A stretch of DNA of 64,000 nucleotides from Clostridiales bacterium Firm_04 (GTDB taxonomy: Bacteria; Bacillota; Clostridia; Oscillospirales; Ruminococcaceae). A model generated the notes under the pieces. That model ran no database searches, was not told the DNA's origin, and saw nothing but the letters and a program-made list of their open reading frames with translations. How positions within the stretch are numbered: the stretch's first letter is position 1; each line of letters opens with the position of its first letter. Positions 43,040 through 52,092 of this stretch are shown piece by piece. Position numbers and translations under genes: made by a program. Where the stretch lies: NCBI GenBank assembly GCA_001603005.1, contig LVAJ01000030.1, positions 243,879-307,878 on the forward strand, in the 5' to 3' direction.

Positions 43040-45739
43040 ATGAACCAAAACCGAATCCGTCGGGCAGGAATATCTCTGCTCTCCTGCGTCATCGTGTTTG
43101 CGATGTTTCTCATCTTCAATGCATGCTGCGGCATTTTTCCGTGCGGCGGCAATACGATTGTATGGTGCGATATGGAGCAGCAGGCTGTCCCGCTGCTGTT
43201 ACAGCTCAAACAACAGCTGTGCGGCGGCATGGGCGGGGACATTTGTTATTCCGTGCTGGACGGAGGTGGCATGCAGTTTTACGGCGTATTCTTCTTTTTC
43301 CTCAGCAATCCCCTCTCCTTTCTTGTGCTGCTGACGGATCTTCCGGCAGACCGGCTTGTGGTGCTGCTGGTGATGCTGAAGCTCGCGCTTTCCGCGGGGA
43401 CGGCGGCTGTCTGGCTGCAAACCCGCGTGCAAAGGCTTCCTGCATCCCTGACGGTGCTGCTTGCAGTGATGTACGGCTGCTCCGGCTACGGCTTATTCTA
43501 TTATCAGAATCTGATGTGGCTGGATATCATGGTCATGACACCGCTGCTGCTCTGCTCGATCCGGCATTTACTGAAAAAACAGCGGGCGCTGCCCTATTGC
43601 GCAGTGCTTTCTGCAATGATGATCCTGTGTTTTTATCTCGGCTATATGGTCGTGCTGTTCGTGCTGTTTTATACGGCGCTGTCGGTGCGGTTCACGGTGC
43701 CGGAGACAAAACGCCGGCAGACCGCGCTGCATTTCTGGGGCGCGAATCTGTTCGCCTGCTGCCTGACCGCATTTGTCTGGCTGCCCTGTCTGATACAGGT
43801 GCTGCATTCCGGCAGAAGCGGAAAGCTGCTTGAGGATCTGATGCATCCGATGCTGTTTCATCATCTCGGCGACAAGATCTGTGTGCTCGGTGCGACCTGT
43901 CTGGGGTTTGCCGCGCTGCCGCTTCTGTGGCAGACGGCGGGGCAGGTCAGCCTGCGCATGCAGCGTGACCGGCGGCTCTTTCTGCTGCTGGCTGCGGCGG
44001 TCGTGCTCGATCCGATCAACAAGATCTGGCACGGCGGCAGCTATCAGGCGTTTCCGCTTCGCTGGGGAATGTTCCCGATCCTGCTGATGCTGACATTGGC
44101 GGCAGAACAGCTTTCGGAGGATGCCTGTGTATCGTCCGCCGGGCGGATCATCCGCACAAGGAACAGATTGTTCCCGCTGATCGGCATTCTGCTGACCGGC
44201 GCGGCTGCATTTCTGATCCGGAAGTTTGCGGAGCCCTCGCTGCACGAATATACACAGACACTCTGGATCGGGACAAAACAGGCGCTCTGGATGCTGCTCT
44301 GGTTTTTCATTGTTACCTCTGTCTATGCCTGCGTCATCATCAGCCGGCAGCAGCGGACGCTCTCCGTCAGGGGATGCAGCGCGATGCTTGCCGTCCTGTT
44401 CGCGATGGAATTTTCGATCAGTTATCACTGTTATTTCGGCGGCGCGGCGACAGAAGATACGCTTTATGCGCAGACAGTCTCGGTGCAGAATGCCGGTCAG
44501 CCGGAGGATCCGGATGCACGGCTGCGCCTGACACGGAAATATGCGCATGCAAACATGCTCGGTGCGCTCGGTTATCCGACCACTGCACATTATACTTCCC
44601 TGACACGCGCGGACTATCTGCACGGCATGAAGCGGTTCGGCTACAGCTCCTACTGGATGGAGGTTCCCTCAACAGGCGGGACTGTGCTTTCCGATGCGCT
44701 GTGGCATGTCCGGTATCTGCTCGGCAGTTACATGGATCTGCCGCCGTGGACAGAACGGAAGTGGACGGACAATGGCTTTGTTTTCGGCGAAAGCAGCATG
44801 ACGCTGCCGGCAGCATTCCTGACGGATGCGGATCCGGCGGAGATCGCGGAGCTGCCGGAGGGGAGCCGGATGTCGGTGCAGGCGCGGCTTGCAGAGAGCT
44901 GTTTCGGTCTGCGGGATGTGACGGTGCCCTATGCGCCGTCGGGACAGTCCGCACTGACGCTGACAGCGGATGATGCAGGCGGCGCGGAATGTACACTGGA
45001 TCCTGCTGCGGAAAGCGGCGAGATCTGCTATTCGCTGTTCGTGCCGGAACGGCAGGCGCTCTATTTCGATCTGTATTCCCAGACCGGAACCGCGCTCTCC
45101 AATCCGCGGAACGGCGCGTGCGACATTCATGTCAACGGACGGCTCATCGAGGCGGATTATCCGCAGAACAATAAAAACGGACTGATTTATCTCGGGACTT
45201 ATGCGGGCGAATATGTGAAGGTGCAGATCACCGTACACAAGGATTTTGCCTGTGAAAGCTTCGGCGTGTTCGGGCTGCTGCTCGATCCGCTGGAGGATGC
45301 ACTGCAGAAAGTCAAGGGTGCTGCGGTGCAGTATCAGCACGGCGCGCGCATCCGCATTGCGGAATGTGACGCAGACCGCGCACAGACACTCATATTTTCA
45401 ACTGCCTATGATGAGGGCTTTTCGGCTGAAGTCAACGGCGAACCCGCAGAGGTTTTCCGCGTGAACAGCTGTCAGACGGCGGTGCGCGTTCCCGCAGGGC
45501 ACAGCATCGTCCGGCTGCAATTTCATGTGCAGGGACTGCGGACAGGCGTGCTGCTCGGCATTGCCGGTCTGACCGGTGCGGTGATCCTGTTTCTGCTGCG
45601 CAGAAGGATTCCGGAACGGATGCAGCAGTGCGCAGGCAATGCTGCATGGGGACTGCTCCGGCTCAGCTATGTGCTGATCCTTGTGCTGGTTTATGCGCTG
45701 CCGTTAATTGCCGGCGTGGTCGGCTTAATTTTTGTATAA
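43040..45739 (+). CDS. YfhO-family large membrane protein
   Basis: An 899-residue protein with about twelve N-terminal membrane helices (to about residue 480), a large outer beta-rich domain (about 490-820) and a final helix pair. Typical YfhO features are the first-loop DMEQQ near 44, QNLMWLDIMV near 155 and the late FSTAYDEGFSAEVNGE segment near 770. In B. subtilis and Listeria YfhO-type proteins glycosylate teichoic acids with undecaprenyl-linked sugars; the polymer modified here is unknown. AAGGGA precedes the start at 43040. It runs alone to the next promoter. Confidence 0.87.
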   Translation: MNQNRIRRAGISLLSCVIVFAMFLIFNACCGIFPCGGNTIVWCDMEQQAVPLLLQLKQQLCGGMGGDICYSVLDGGGMQFYGVFFFFLSNPLSFLVLLTDLPADRLVVLLVMLKLALSAGTAAVWLQTRVQRLPASLTVLLAVMYGCSGYGLFYYQNLMWLDIMVMTPLLLCSIRHLLKKQRALPYCAVLSAMMILCFYLGYMVVLFVLFYTALSVRFTVPETKRRQTALHFWGANLFACCLTAFVWLPCLIQVLHSGRSGKLLEDLMHPMLFHHLGDKICVLGATCLGFAALPLLWQTAGQVSLRMQRDRRLFLLLAAAVVLDPINKIWHGGSYQAFPLRWGMFPILLMLTLAAEQLSEDACVSSAGRIIRTRNRLFPLIGILLTGAAAFLIRKFAEPSLHEYTQTLWIGTKQALWMLLWFFIVTSVYACVIISRQQRTLSVRGCSAMLAVLFAMEFSISYHCYFGGAATEDTLYAQTVSVQNAGQPEDPDARLRLTRKYAHANMLGALGYPTTAHYTSLTRADYLHGMKRFGYSSYWMEVPSTGGTVLSDALWHVRYLLGSYMDLPPWTERKWTDNGFVFGESSMTLPAAFLTDADPAEIAELPEGSRMSVQARLAESCFGLRDVTVPYAPSGQSALTLTADDAGGAECTLDPAAESGEICYSLFVPERQALYFDLYSQTGTALSNPRNGACDIHVNGRLIEADYPQNNKNGLIYLGTYAGEYVKVQITVHKDFACESFGVFGLLLDPLEDALQKVKGAAVQYQHGARIRIAECDADRAQTLIFSTAYDEGFSAEVNGEPAEVFRVNSCQTAVRVPAGHSIVRLQFHVQGLRTGVLLGIAGLTGAVILFLLRRRIPERMQQCAGNAAWGLLRLSYVLILVLVYALPLIAGVVGLIFV

Positions 45740-45833
45740 TATTGACGGCGAATCATGCATAAATTGCAAAAAGTGCTCATTACCGGCAAAAAGAAATTGT
45801 TTTCGTTTTTGCCTTTTACAGAATATTCACAAT

Positions 45834-45861
45834 TTGTTCACAGAATGCACACAAATATAAT
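45834..45861 (+). promoter_or_regulatory. Possible promoter of the ROK regulator gene
   Basis: TTGTTC, 16 bases, TATAAT in an AT-rich gap; leader of about 120 bases. Nothing else was seen in 45740-45989. Confidence 0.55.
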
Positions 45862-45989
45862 TTATAATTGTAAATGTAAAAAAGAACCGCAATTAGTCGC
45901 ATTTTCGCGTTTCGTTTAAGATCGCCCCGCAAACCGTACCAAATGCAGGGCTGCCCGAAGCGTTGGAATATGGAGGAGGAAATTGATTT

Positions 45990-47180
45990 ATGGAAACAAA
46001 AGGTATCAGCAAGCTTGACCTCAAGCGCAGAAACAGAAAGCAGATTTTGCTCGCAATCCGCAAGGCGGGCATGCTCGCCCGCGTCGATATCGCGGCACAG
46101 CTTTCCCTGACCAGAGCAGCCGTCACGATCATCACAAACCAGATGATCACCCAGAACATTCTGGAAGACATGAACGGCCCGCTGCCTGAGGATCAGAATG
46201 CCCCGAAGAAGAAGGGCAGAAAGAAGACCATGATCCGCATTAACCCGACATTCAAGTATGTGCTGGGTGCTGCGATCAATGAAAATGACATCAGCGTCGG
46301 TCTTGCAAATCTCGCAAATGAGCCGATCGACCACAAGTATCAGGAGATCAACGAGGACACGGCACCGGACGAGATCATTTCGTTCATCGTTTCCAGCTGC
46401 CGCGAGCTGATGAAGAAGCATTCCCTGAACACCAAGCAGATGCTCGGTCTGGGCATCGGAGTCATCCCCGCACGCTGGGAGCAGCTGCGCGGCGAGCTCA
46501 GGGGACCGATCATTACATTTGAAAAGCTCGTCTATCTGCTGGAAATGGAGCTGAGCATTCCGGTTCTCGCAGACAGCGCGATCAATCTCTATGCGCTGGC
46601 AAATATTGACTACACCAATCCGGAGAGCGCAAATCAGCTCATGCTCTATTCCGGAGATGCTTACCATTCGGTCGCTGTGATCGGTCAGGAGCTGCTCGGC
46701 GGCTTCCTCGCAGATTCCGATTCCGTGAGCCATATGATCGTCAAGGTCGGCGGCACACCGGCAGAGGGCTATCCGGACGGCTCTGTCTATGCAGAGATCA
46801 CGCGTCCGGCAATGCTGCGGAAGGCAAGCGCACTCAAGGGCAGAAAGATGACTGCGGACGATATCAACGCCGCATATGCAGAGGGCGATCAGCAGATCGT
46901 GGAGCTGGTCAATCAGTATCTCGATCAGTTCTGCTTCCTGATGTACAACAGCACGACCGGACATCATGTCCGCCGCGTGGTGCTGCACGGATTCAAGTTC
47001 AGCGATCAGATCTATCAGCTGCTCTGCGACAAGCTGGCAGTGCTCGGCAACAACCGTCCGGTCGTGCTGACATCCAGCCGCATCGACGGCGAGAACAGCT
47101 TCCTCGCGGGCTCCGCACTGACCATCGAGCGCCAGTTCTATGAAATGGGCGGTATGCTCCCCGGAGAGGCAAACGGCTGA
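45990..47180 (+). CDS. ROK-family transcriptional regulator lacking the zinc motif
   Basis: A 396-residue protein. Residues 8-60 hold a winged helix-turn-helix (VDIAAQLSLTRAAVTIITN) as in NagC and XylR, followed by a sugar-kinase-like ROK fold. The usual ROK zinc motif CxCGxxGC is absent: after SHMIVKVGG the sequence reads TPAEGYPDGSVYAE. The kinase ATP motifs are also not evident. It is therefore a regulator by its DNA-binding domain, with a ligand pocket that may not bind sugars in the standard way. GAGGAGG precedes the start. Single gene with its own terminator. Confidence 0.88.
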   Translation: METKGISKLDLKRRNRKQILLAIRKAGMLARVDIAAQLSLTRAAVTIITNQMITQNILEDMNGPLPEDQNAPKKKGRKKTMIRINPTFKYVLGAAINENDISVGLANLANEPIDHKYQEINEDTAPDEIISFIVSSCRELMKKHSLNTKQMLGLGIGVIPARWEQLRGELRGPIITFEKLVYLLEMELSIPVLADSAINLYALANIDYTNPESANQLMLYSGDAYHSVAVIGQELLGGFLADSDSVSHMIVKVGGTPAEGYPDGSVYAEITRPAMLRKASALKGRKMTADDINAAYAEGDQQIVELVNQYLDQFCFLMYNSTTGHHVRRVVLHGFKFSDQIYQLLCDKLAVLGNNRPVVLTSSRIDGENSFLAGSALTIERQFYEMGGMLPGEANG

Positions 47181-47283
47181 CTGACCGAGATGCAGCGTGA
47201 CGGGATCCCGCAGAAAAAAGAGATGAAAATGCGAAAAACGCGTGAAACCTGCGCGTACATCTGAAAAACGGTACTGACAGGAA

Positions 47284-47324
47284 AAAGCCCGAAAGCAGTT
47301 GATTCAAAACCGCTTTCGGGCTTT
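47284..47324 (+). terminator. Terminator after the ROK gene
   Basis: Perfect 13-bp arms 47284-47296 and 47312-47324; T run short. Confidence 0.8.
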
Positions 47325-47459
47325 GATTATGCGCTGAAAAAAATTTTTTCCGCAGCTGCACGAAAACGGTCTGCCCGATCGTGTTATGGGTGAAGACGGT
47401 GAGAACGCCGTCCTTCACGGCAGGCGCCGCGCCGAATCTGACAAAGGAGGTGATCCCGC

Positions 47460-48035
47460 ATGGATCCGCTTGATTTTGAAGCGCTGATGATACAGCATTA
47501 CAACACACTTCTGCGTATTGCGATCCAGCATACCAACAACCGCGCCGAAGCAGAGGATATCGTGCAGGATACCTTTCTGAAGCTGCTCGAAACCGGAACG
47601 CAGTTCCGCGATGACGGGCATGCAAAGGCATTCCTGATCCGGTCGGTCATCAACCGGTGCAAAGACTACTGCAAATCCGCACGCCGAACCCGCAATGTCG
47701 CGCTCAGTGATACGGCAGAGCATCTGCTCCCCGCGGACAGCGGCGGCTTCGCGGATGAAACAGCGCAGATGATCCTTGACGCGATGCAGCAGCTCCGTCC
47801 GGATTTCCGGAATGTCCTTTATCTTTACTATTATGAAGAATATTCGATCAGGGAAATCGCTGCGATCCTGCGGAAAAGCAGCAATACCGTCAGCTCATGG
47901 CTCACACGGGCGAAGAATCAGCTGAAAGGAGTTTTGCAGAATGAACAGAACGACTTATCAAAAAGCAATGCAGCAGATTTCCGCGTCAGAGGAGGAAATC
48001 CGCATGAAAGCAAAGCAGATACAGGCGCAATATAA
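47460..48035 (+). CDS. ECF sigma-70 family factor
   Basis: A 191-residue protein with sigma region 2 (about 8-75, AEDIVQDTFLKLLE) and region 4 (about 105-160, EEYSIREIAAILRKSSNTVSSWLTRAKNQLK), the ECF layout. AAAGGAGGTGATC, an ideal ribosome site, precedes the ATG. The last 32 residues overlap the next gene by 95 bases in another frame. The downstream gene encodes a one-helix membrane protein that is probably its anti-sigma factor. Regulon and signal are unknown. Confidence 0.92.
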   Translation: MDPLDFEALMIQHYNTLLRIAIQHTNNRAEAEDIVQDTFLKLLETGTQFRDDGHAKAFLIRSVINRCKDYCKSARRTRNVALSDTAEHLLPADSGGFADETAQMILDAMQQLRPDFRNVLYLYYYEEYSIREIAAILRKSSNTVSSWLTRAKNQLKGVLQNEQNDLSKSNAADFRVRGGNPHESKADTGAI

Positions 48036-49095
48036 TACCAACAAAAAGATCCGGAGATCAGCCGGCAGACGGAAATTGTTTGCAGGACTTGCCGCCGCAG
48101 CCGCCATTATGATCGGCGGAACGATCACGGTCGGGGCGCTGAATGACTGGAATTACAGCAGTCTGATGAACCGTTATTTCAATGAATGGTTCCGGACAGA
48201 ATCGGATTACAGCTTTGAAGGGCAGGGCATGGATATCAACGATACATTCGGTACAGAGGATTATCAGATCACGGTCAAATCGGTGGTGTTCAATTCCGAT
48301 TCCTACTATCTGTTCAGCGAACTCCGGTTCAGCGATGCGCTGACAGAAAAGATCCGGGAACTCGGCGACGATGCAATGGTGGACATGACGCTCGCATCCG
48401 AGGTGCTTGCGCCCGGCAGACAGCCCTCGTTTATGTGCAGCGGCTGCACCGGCACCATGACGCCGAAAGCAGACGGCGTCTATTCGCTCATGCTGGAATG
48501 CCCGTTCACGGACGGACGCGGCAACCAGTTCACCGATGATTTTGCCGATCTGCGGCTCGCAGTCAAGCCCGAAGTGATCGGCATTGATGCGCGCACCGGC
48601 GAAAACAGCATCGAATCGGTGTTCCGCAAAGAGTATACAGACTACCGGGAATGGGCGGATGTGACCAGAGAATACAGTCTGGAGCAGGTCGTCAGTGCGC
48701 CCGGCATTTGCAAAGAAATTCCGGTCACGCTGGATCTGCCGTCTGATGCGGACGGCGCGGCTGCGAAGCAATTCACATTTGATACGGTCACTGTGACGCC
48801 GACAAAACTGATCCTGCGGTATACATCCGACAATGATACGGCAACGGAACAGGCAGCATACAGCGAAATCAGAGCCGATGACCTTACCGCATTACAGGAA
48901 GGCGCCGATGTCAGACTGTTCTATGACTCCGGCAAAAAACTGACATTCCGGAACATGTTCTGTGAATACACACTGGGCGAAGAAGACGACGGCCGTGTGA
49001 CGCTGTTTGAACTTTCCGTGCCGTTTACGGAACCGGTTGACACGGAAGGCCTCAAGGAAATCAGCATCAACGGGACTGAAATTCCGCTGGACTGA
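47941..49095 (+). CDS. Membrane-anchored probable anti-sigma factor
   Basis: A 384-residue protein with a short cytoplasmic helical part (1-44), one membrane helix (about 46-65) and a large outer domain of about 315 residues with alternating beta strands, similar in plan to DUF4179-type proteins found beside ECF sigma genes in Firmicutes. The start at 47941 has AAAGGAG ten bases upstream and lies inside the sigma gene. It should hold the sigma factor at the membrane until an envelope signal is sensed; this is inferred from context. Confidence 0.82.
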   Translation: MNRTTYQKAMQQISASEEEIRMKAKQIQAQYNTNKKIRRSAGRRKLFAGLAAAAAIMIGGTITVGALNDWNYSSLMNRYFNEWFRTESDYSFEGQGMDINDTFGTEDYQITVKSVVFNSDSYYLFSELRFSDALTEKIRELGDDAMVDMTLASEVLAPGRQPSFMCSGCTGTMTPKADGVYSLMLECPFTDGRGNQFTDDFADLRLAVKPEVIGIDARTGENSIESVFRKEYTDYREWADVTREYSLEQVVSAPGICKEIPVTLDLPSDADGAAAKQFTFDTVTVTPTKLILRYTSDNDTATEQAAYSEIRADDLTALQEGADVRLFYDSGKKLTFRNMFCEYTLGEEDDGRVTLFELSVPFTEPVDTEGLKEISINGTEIPLD

Positions 49096-49191
49096 TCTCC
49101 GTTGAAAGTGCGGCGCTGATATAGGCGCTGAAATAGAAGTTTTATGCCATAGTATTTCCGATGTTCCGTCGGAAGTGCTATGGCGCTTCTG

Positions 49192-49220
49192 TTGACAGTG
49201 CAGCGATGATGTGCTATAAT
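49192..49220 (+). promoter_or_regulatory. Consensus promoter of the 49261-49872 gene
   Basis: Exact TTGACA, 17 bases, TATAAT with an extended TGC. Confidence 0.92.
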
Positions 49221-49260
49221 TATTGCGGACAAAAACCGGAATACAGAGGTGAAAACGCAA

Positions 49261-49872
49261 ATGCATATGAACAGGATGATATCAAAAGCAGGTGCAGCGA
49301 TCGTAACTGTGACAGTCTTTCTGTTCGCCGTATTCCTGATCGTCGATTTTTCCATGGGCAGCTACTTTGTCTGTCTGCTCCTGCCGGTCGGGTTTATCAT
49401 GATGACGGCAGGTCTGCACAATGAGTGCGAAAACGACCGGAAGGTCGCAGCGAATATCGGTCTGATTCTTGCGGCAGTGTATGCCACGCTGATTATGCTC
49501 GTCTATTTTTCGCAGCTGACGACGGTAAAGAATGAACAGCTGAACGAACAGGCGGCAGCCCTGCTGGAATTTCGCAGATTAGGACTGATCTTCAACTACG
49601 ACCTGCTCGGCTACGGCGTCATGGCGCTTTCAACATTTTTCACAGGGCTTTCGATGACGCCGGAGAACAAGGCGGACAAGCGGCTCAGAGCGCTGATGAT
49701 GATACACGGCGTGTTCTACTTCAGCTGCACGTTTCTGCCGATCACGGGGCTGTTCGCAAAGATGTCCGGCGGCAGCGGGATCGGCGGAAGGCTTGCGCTT
49801 GTTGCGTGGTGTGTCTATTTTCTGCTCGTCGGAATCCTCTCATATTTCCATTTCAGAAAAAATGAGAAATGA
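49261..49872 (+). CDS. Six-helix membrane protein
   Basis: A 203-residue polytopic protein with six predicted helices, resembling in plan the DUF998 group but not securely assigned. The start at 49261 is set by AGAGGTGA; the frame extends 12 bases to a GTG that lies inside that ribosome site. It has its own consensus promoter and terminator, so it is a single-gene unit. Function unknown. Confidence 0.8.
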   Translation: MHMNRMISKAGAAIVTVTVFLFAVFLIVDFSMGSYFVCLLLPVGFIMMTAGLHNECENDRKVAANIGLILAAVYATLIMLVYFSQLTTVKNEQLNEQAAALLEFRRLGLIFNYDLLGYGVMALSTFFTGLSMTPENKADKRLRALMMIHGVFYFSCTFLPITGLFAKMSGGSGIGGRLALVAWCVYFLLVGILSYFHFRKNEK

Positions 49873-49928
49873 CACCTGCTGCTTTGCGATATGTTTCGAT
49901 TGATCTCAGCAGCCATATCACATACAAA

Positions 49929-49962
49929 GCCCCGAAGCGCTTTTTGCGGAACGCTTCGGGGC
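49929..49962 (+). terminator. Terminator after the 49261-49872 gene
   Basis: Perfect 11-bp arms 49929-49939 and 49952-49962. The stem CCCCGAAGCG and the downstream GTTATCTGT are nearly the same as in the gatB terminator at 1364-1396. Confidence 0.82.
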
Positions 49963-50265
49963 AAAACTGTTATCTGTGCATCTGTCTGACAGGATGAAGC
50001 TTTTTGCCTTTTTGGGCTATTTTGACTGTTCAATTATCTTTTTCAGCTGTCGGATTGTATCCTGTTTTCGGTTTTTTACAGCGAATCTCTGTAACCGAAT
50101 TGTAACTTTTGACAGCGAATCAGCCTCTCATTTTTTGTCGGTCTTACAAAAATCCGTTTTCGATTTTGTGATGCCTGCACAAGAAATTTGGCGAAATCAC
50201 GGAAAATACGTTCGGCAAACGCGCTTTTTTCGGGAGTCTGAAAAACTTCATAAATTCTTCAAAGG
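49963..50265 (+). other. Intergenic stretch, nothing recognised
   Basis: AT-rich spacer before the promoter at 50266-50294. A 97-codon frame here has no ribosome site and was not called. Confidence 0.5.
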
Positions 50266-50294
50266 TTGACAAAACGATTACAAAGTGCTATAAT
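50266..50294 (+). promoter_or_regulatory. Consensus promoter of the dockerin peptidase-like gene
   Basis: Exact TTGACA, 17 bases, TATAAT with an extended TGC. The leader to the start at 50474 is about 170 bases. Confidence 0.92.
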
Positions 50295-50473
50295 AGCAAT
50301 ACGCTCCGGAATTTTCCGGAAGGAATATACCCATAATTGTAAAAAGAAATACCCCTCTAATAAAAACAGAATCAAAAGCTTGCAAACAAAAGAAAAATTT
50401 ACGGGAAGAATCGGGAAAGCCTGTGCTCACCCACAACGCCTACTTCAAACGGAAAGAGAAGGTCACCCAACCC

Positions 50474-51982
50474 ATGAGAGAACAATTCAAACGGATCTTA
50501 TCCTTTGCAGCTGCGCTCTGCATGCTGCACGGCATCTCCGCCGCGTCTTGTCCGAACGCATTCGCGGATGCCTTCACCCTGACCGCATCCGCCGCAGCAG
50601 CAGAAGCTGTCCGCGTGCAGGAAGGTCAGTCCGCATCGTTTGCCGCGAAGGTGCAGAACATCGAAGCCGGCGCATGCGGTCTTTATGCCGACCGGAACGG
50701 CACCCCGACGGGGCAGTCCCTCGCGATCGGCACCTACATGAACAAATATCAGACCTATTATGTCCGGACAAGCTCCGGTCAGGGCTGGAACGGCATGCAG
50801 TGCTATATCTACGCGCAGGGCGTATACAGCATGCTGTTTGATGCACTGCCGCTCAACGGCGGCTCGGAGTCGGCGCGGACAGAGACCGTTCTGCGCGGTC
50901 CTTCCGAGATCACGCCGGAAGTGCTGCGCAATGCCCGCGTCATGCCGGGCGCCTATCTGCGCACGACTGCCAATCCGGACGGCAGCTTCAACGGCAGCAA
51001 CGGTCATTCGCTCATCATCCTCGGCTATAACGACACGCATATCACGGTTCTGGAAGGCAATGCGGACGGCAACGGCTATATCCGCGAGGCAACGATGACC
51101 TATGATGAATTTGCCCATCAGTTTACAAAGGGCTTCAACAGAACGGTCACGCATATCATTCAGCCGGAAGAATCGGTTTATATGTCGCTCTACGGTATGA
51201 CGTTCGAGAATGCGCCGTCTGTGACCGCAGCAGCAACAACTGCGGCAACCGCGGCGACGACCGCAGCGACGACGACCACCGAGACAACGACCGTCACGAC
51301 CACAACGACCACAACGGTCACCACGACGACCACGACGGTCACAACCACCACGACAACAACTGCTGCAACGACTGCTGCGGAAGTCAGCACGACTGCGGCA
51401 GAGACAACCGTATCTGCGGAAACGACCGCTGCACTTGCAGCAGAGACCGAGCAGCTTGCAGCACCGATCGCGGAGCTGCCGCCGCAGAGACAGGTCGTCT
51501 ATACCGCCGATCCGATCACCGTTTCGCGCAAGGGCACGAAGGTCGCGCTCTTTGTTCCGGATGCAAAGGCATATACATGGGAGAGCAGCGATCCGGATGT
51601 TGCGGCAGTGGACGAAAGCGGCAGAGTCAGCATCAAGGGCGACGGCGAAGCGCTGATCACCGCGGAATATGACCGGATCCGCTATGAATTTCCGGTTTCT
51701 GTCAGCATCATCAGCTGGGCACAGCTCGGTGATGTGGACATGGACGGCTGCGTCAGCACGAGCGATGCGCAGACCGCGCTCAAGGTCTACGTGGAAACGC
51801 TGCTCAGCGGCGAACGGGAGCTTGAACTGACACCGATGCAGTTCCGTCTGCTGGATGTGGACGACAACGGCGTGGTCGGTGTTGAGGATGCACAGCTGAT
51901 CCTGAAATTCTATGTGGAATACAATGTTTCCGGAAACGGCAACAGCCCGATGGAGACATGGGAGCGGCTGCTCAATTTGTAA
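50474..51982 (+). CDS. Secreted dockerin protein with papain-fold (CHAP/NlpC-like) domain
   Basis: A 502-residue protein with: a signal peptide (1 to about 45), a domain of about 185 residues with a likely catalytic dyad Cys110 (WNGMQCYIYAQG) and His178 (NGHSLIILGYND) plus Glu194 or Asn196 nearby, a Thr-rich linker (about 250-320), a BIG2-like Ig domain (about 340-420, TWESSDPDVAAVDESGRVSI) and a dockerin (about 422-490) with calcium loops DVDMDGCVSTSD and DVDDNGVVGVED. The Cys/His layout fits CHAP, NlpC/P60 or transglutaminase-type folds, so it may cut peptides or amides, perhaps in cell walls. The ribosome site is weak (AAGG about twelve bases upstream). Confidence 0.82.
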   Translation: MREQFKRILSFAAALCMLHGISAASCPNAFADAFTLTASAAAAEAVRVQEGQSASFAAKVQNIEAGACGLYADRNGTPTGQSLAIGTYMNKYQTYYVRTSSGQGWNGMQCYIYAQGVYSMLFDALPLNGGSESARTETVLRGPSEITPEVLRNARVMPGAYLRTTANPDGSFNGSNGHSLIILGYNDTHITVLEGNADGNGYIREATMTYDEFAHQFTKGFNRTVTHIIQPEESVYMSLYGMTFENAPSVTAAATTAATAATTAATTTTETTTVTTTTTTTVTTTTTTVTTTTTTTAATTAAEVSTTAAETTVSAETTAALAAETEQLAAPIAELPPQRQVVYTADPITVSRKGTKVALFVPDAKAYTWESSDPDVAAVDESGRVSIKGDGEALITAEYDRIRYEFPVSVSIISWAQLGDVDMDGCVSTSDAQTALKVYVETLLSGERELELTPMQFRLLDVDDNGVVGVEDAQLILKFYVEYNVSGNGNSPMETWERLLNL

Positions 51983-52092
51983 TCTGAAATCGGTTTTTCC
52001 GATCTGAAAATTTACCGGCAAGGATCGCCTGCACCGCCTTATGCGCAGATGCAGGCGATTTTGTCGTGCATAGAAAAGGAAGTTTCACGCCT

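Noticed and set aside
49976..50269. 97-codon frame before the dockerin peptidase-like gene
   Set aside because: No ribosome site, Phe/Arg-rich shadow composition, and it overlaps the promoter.
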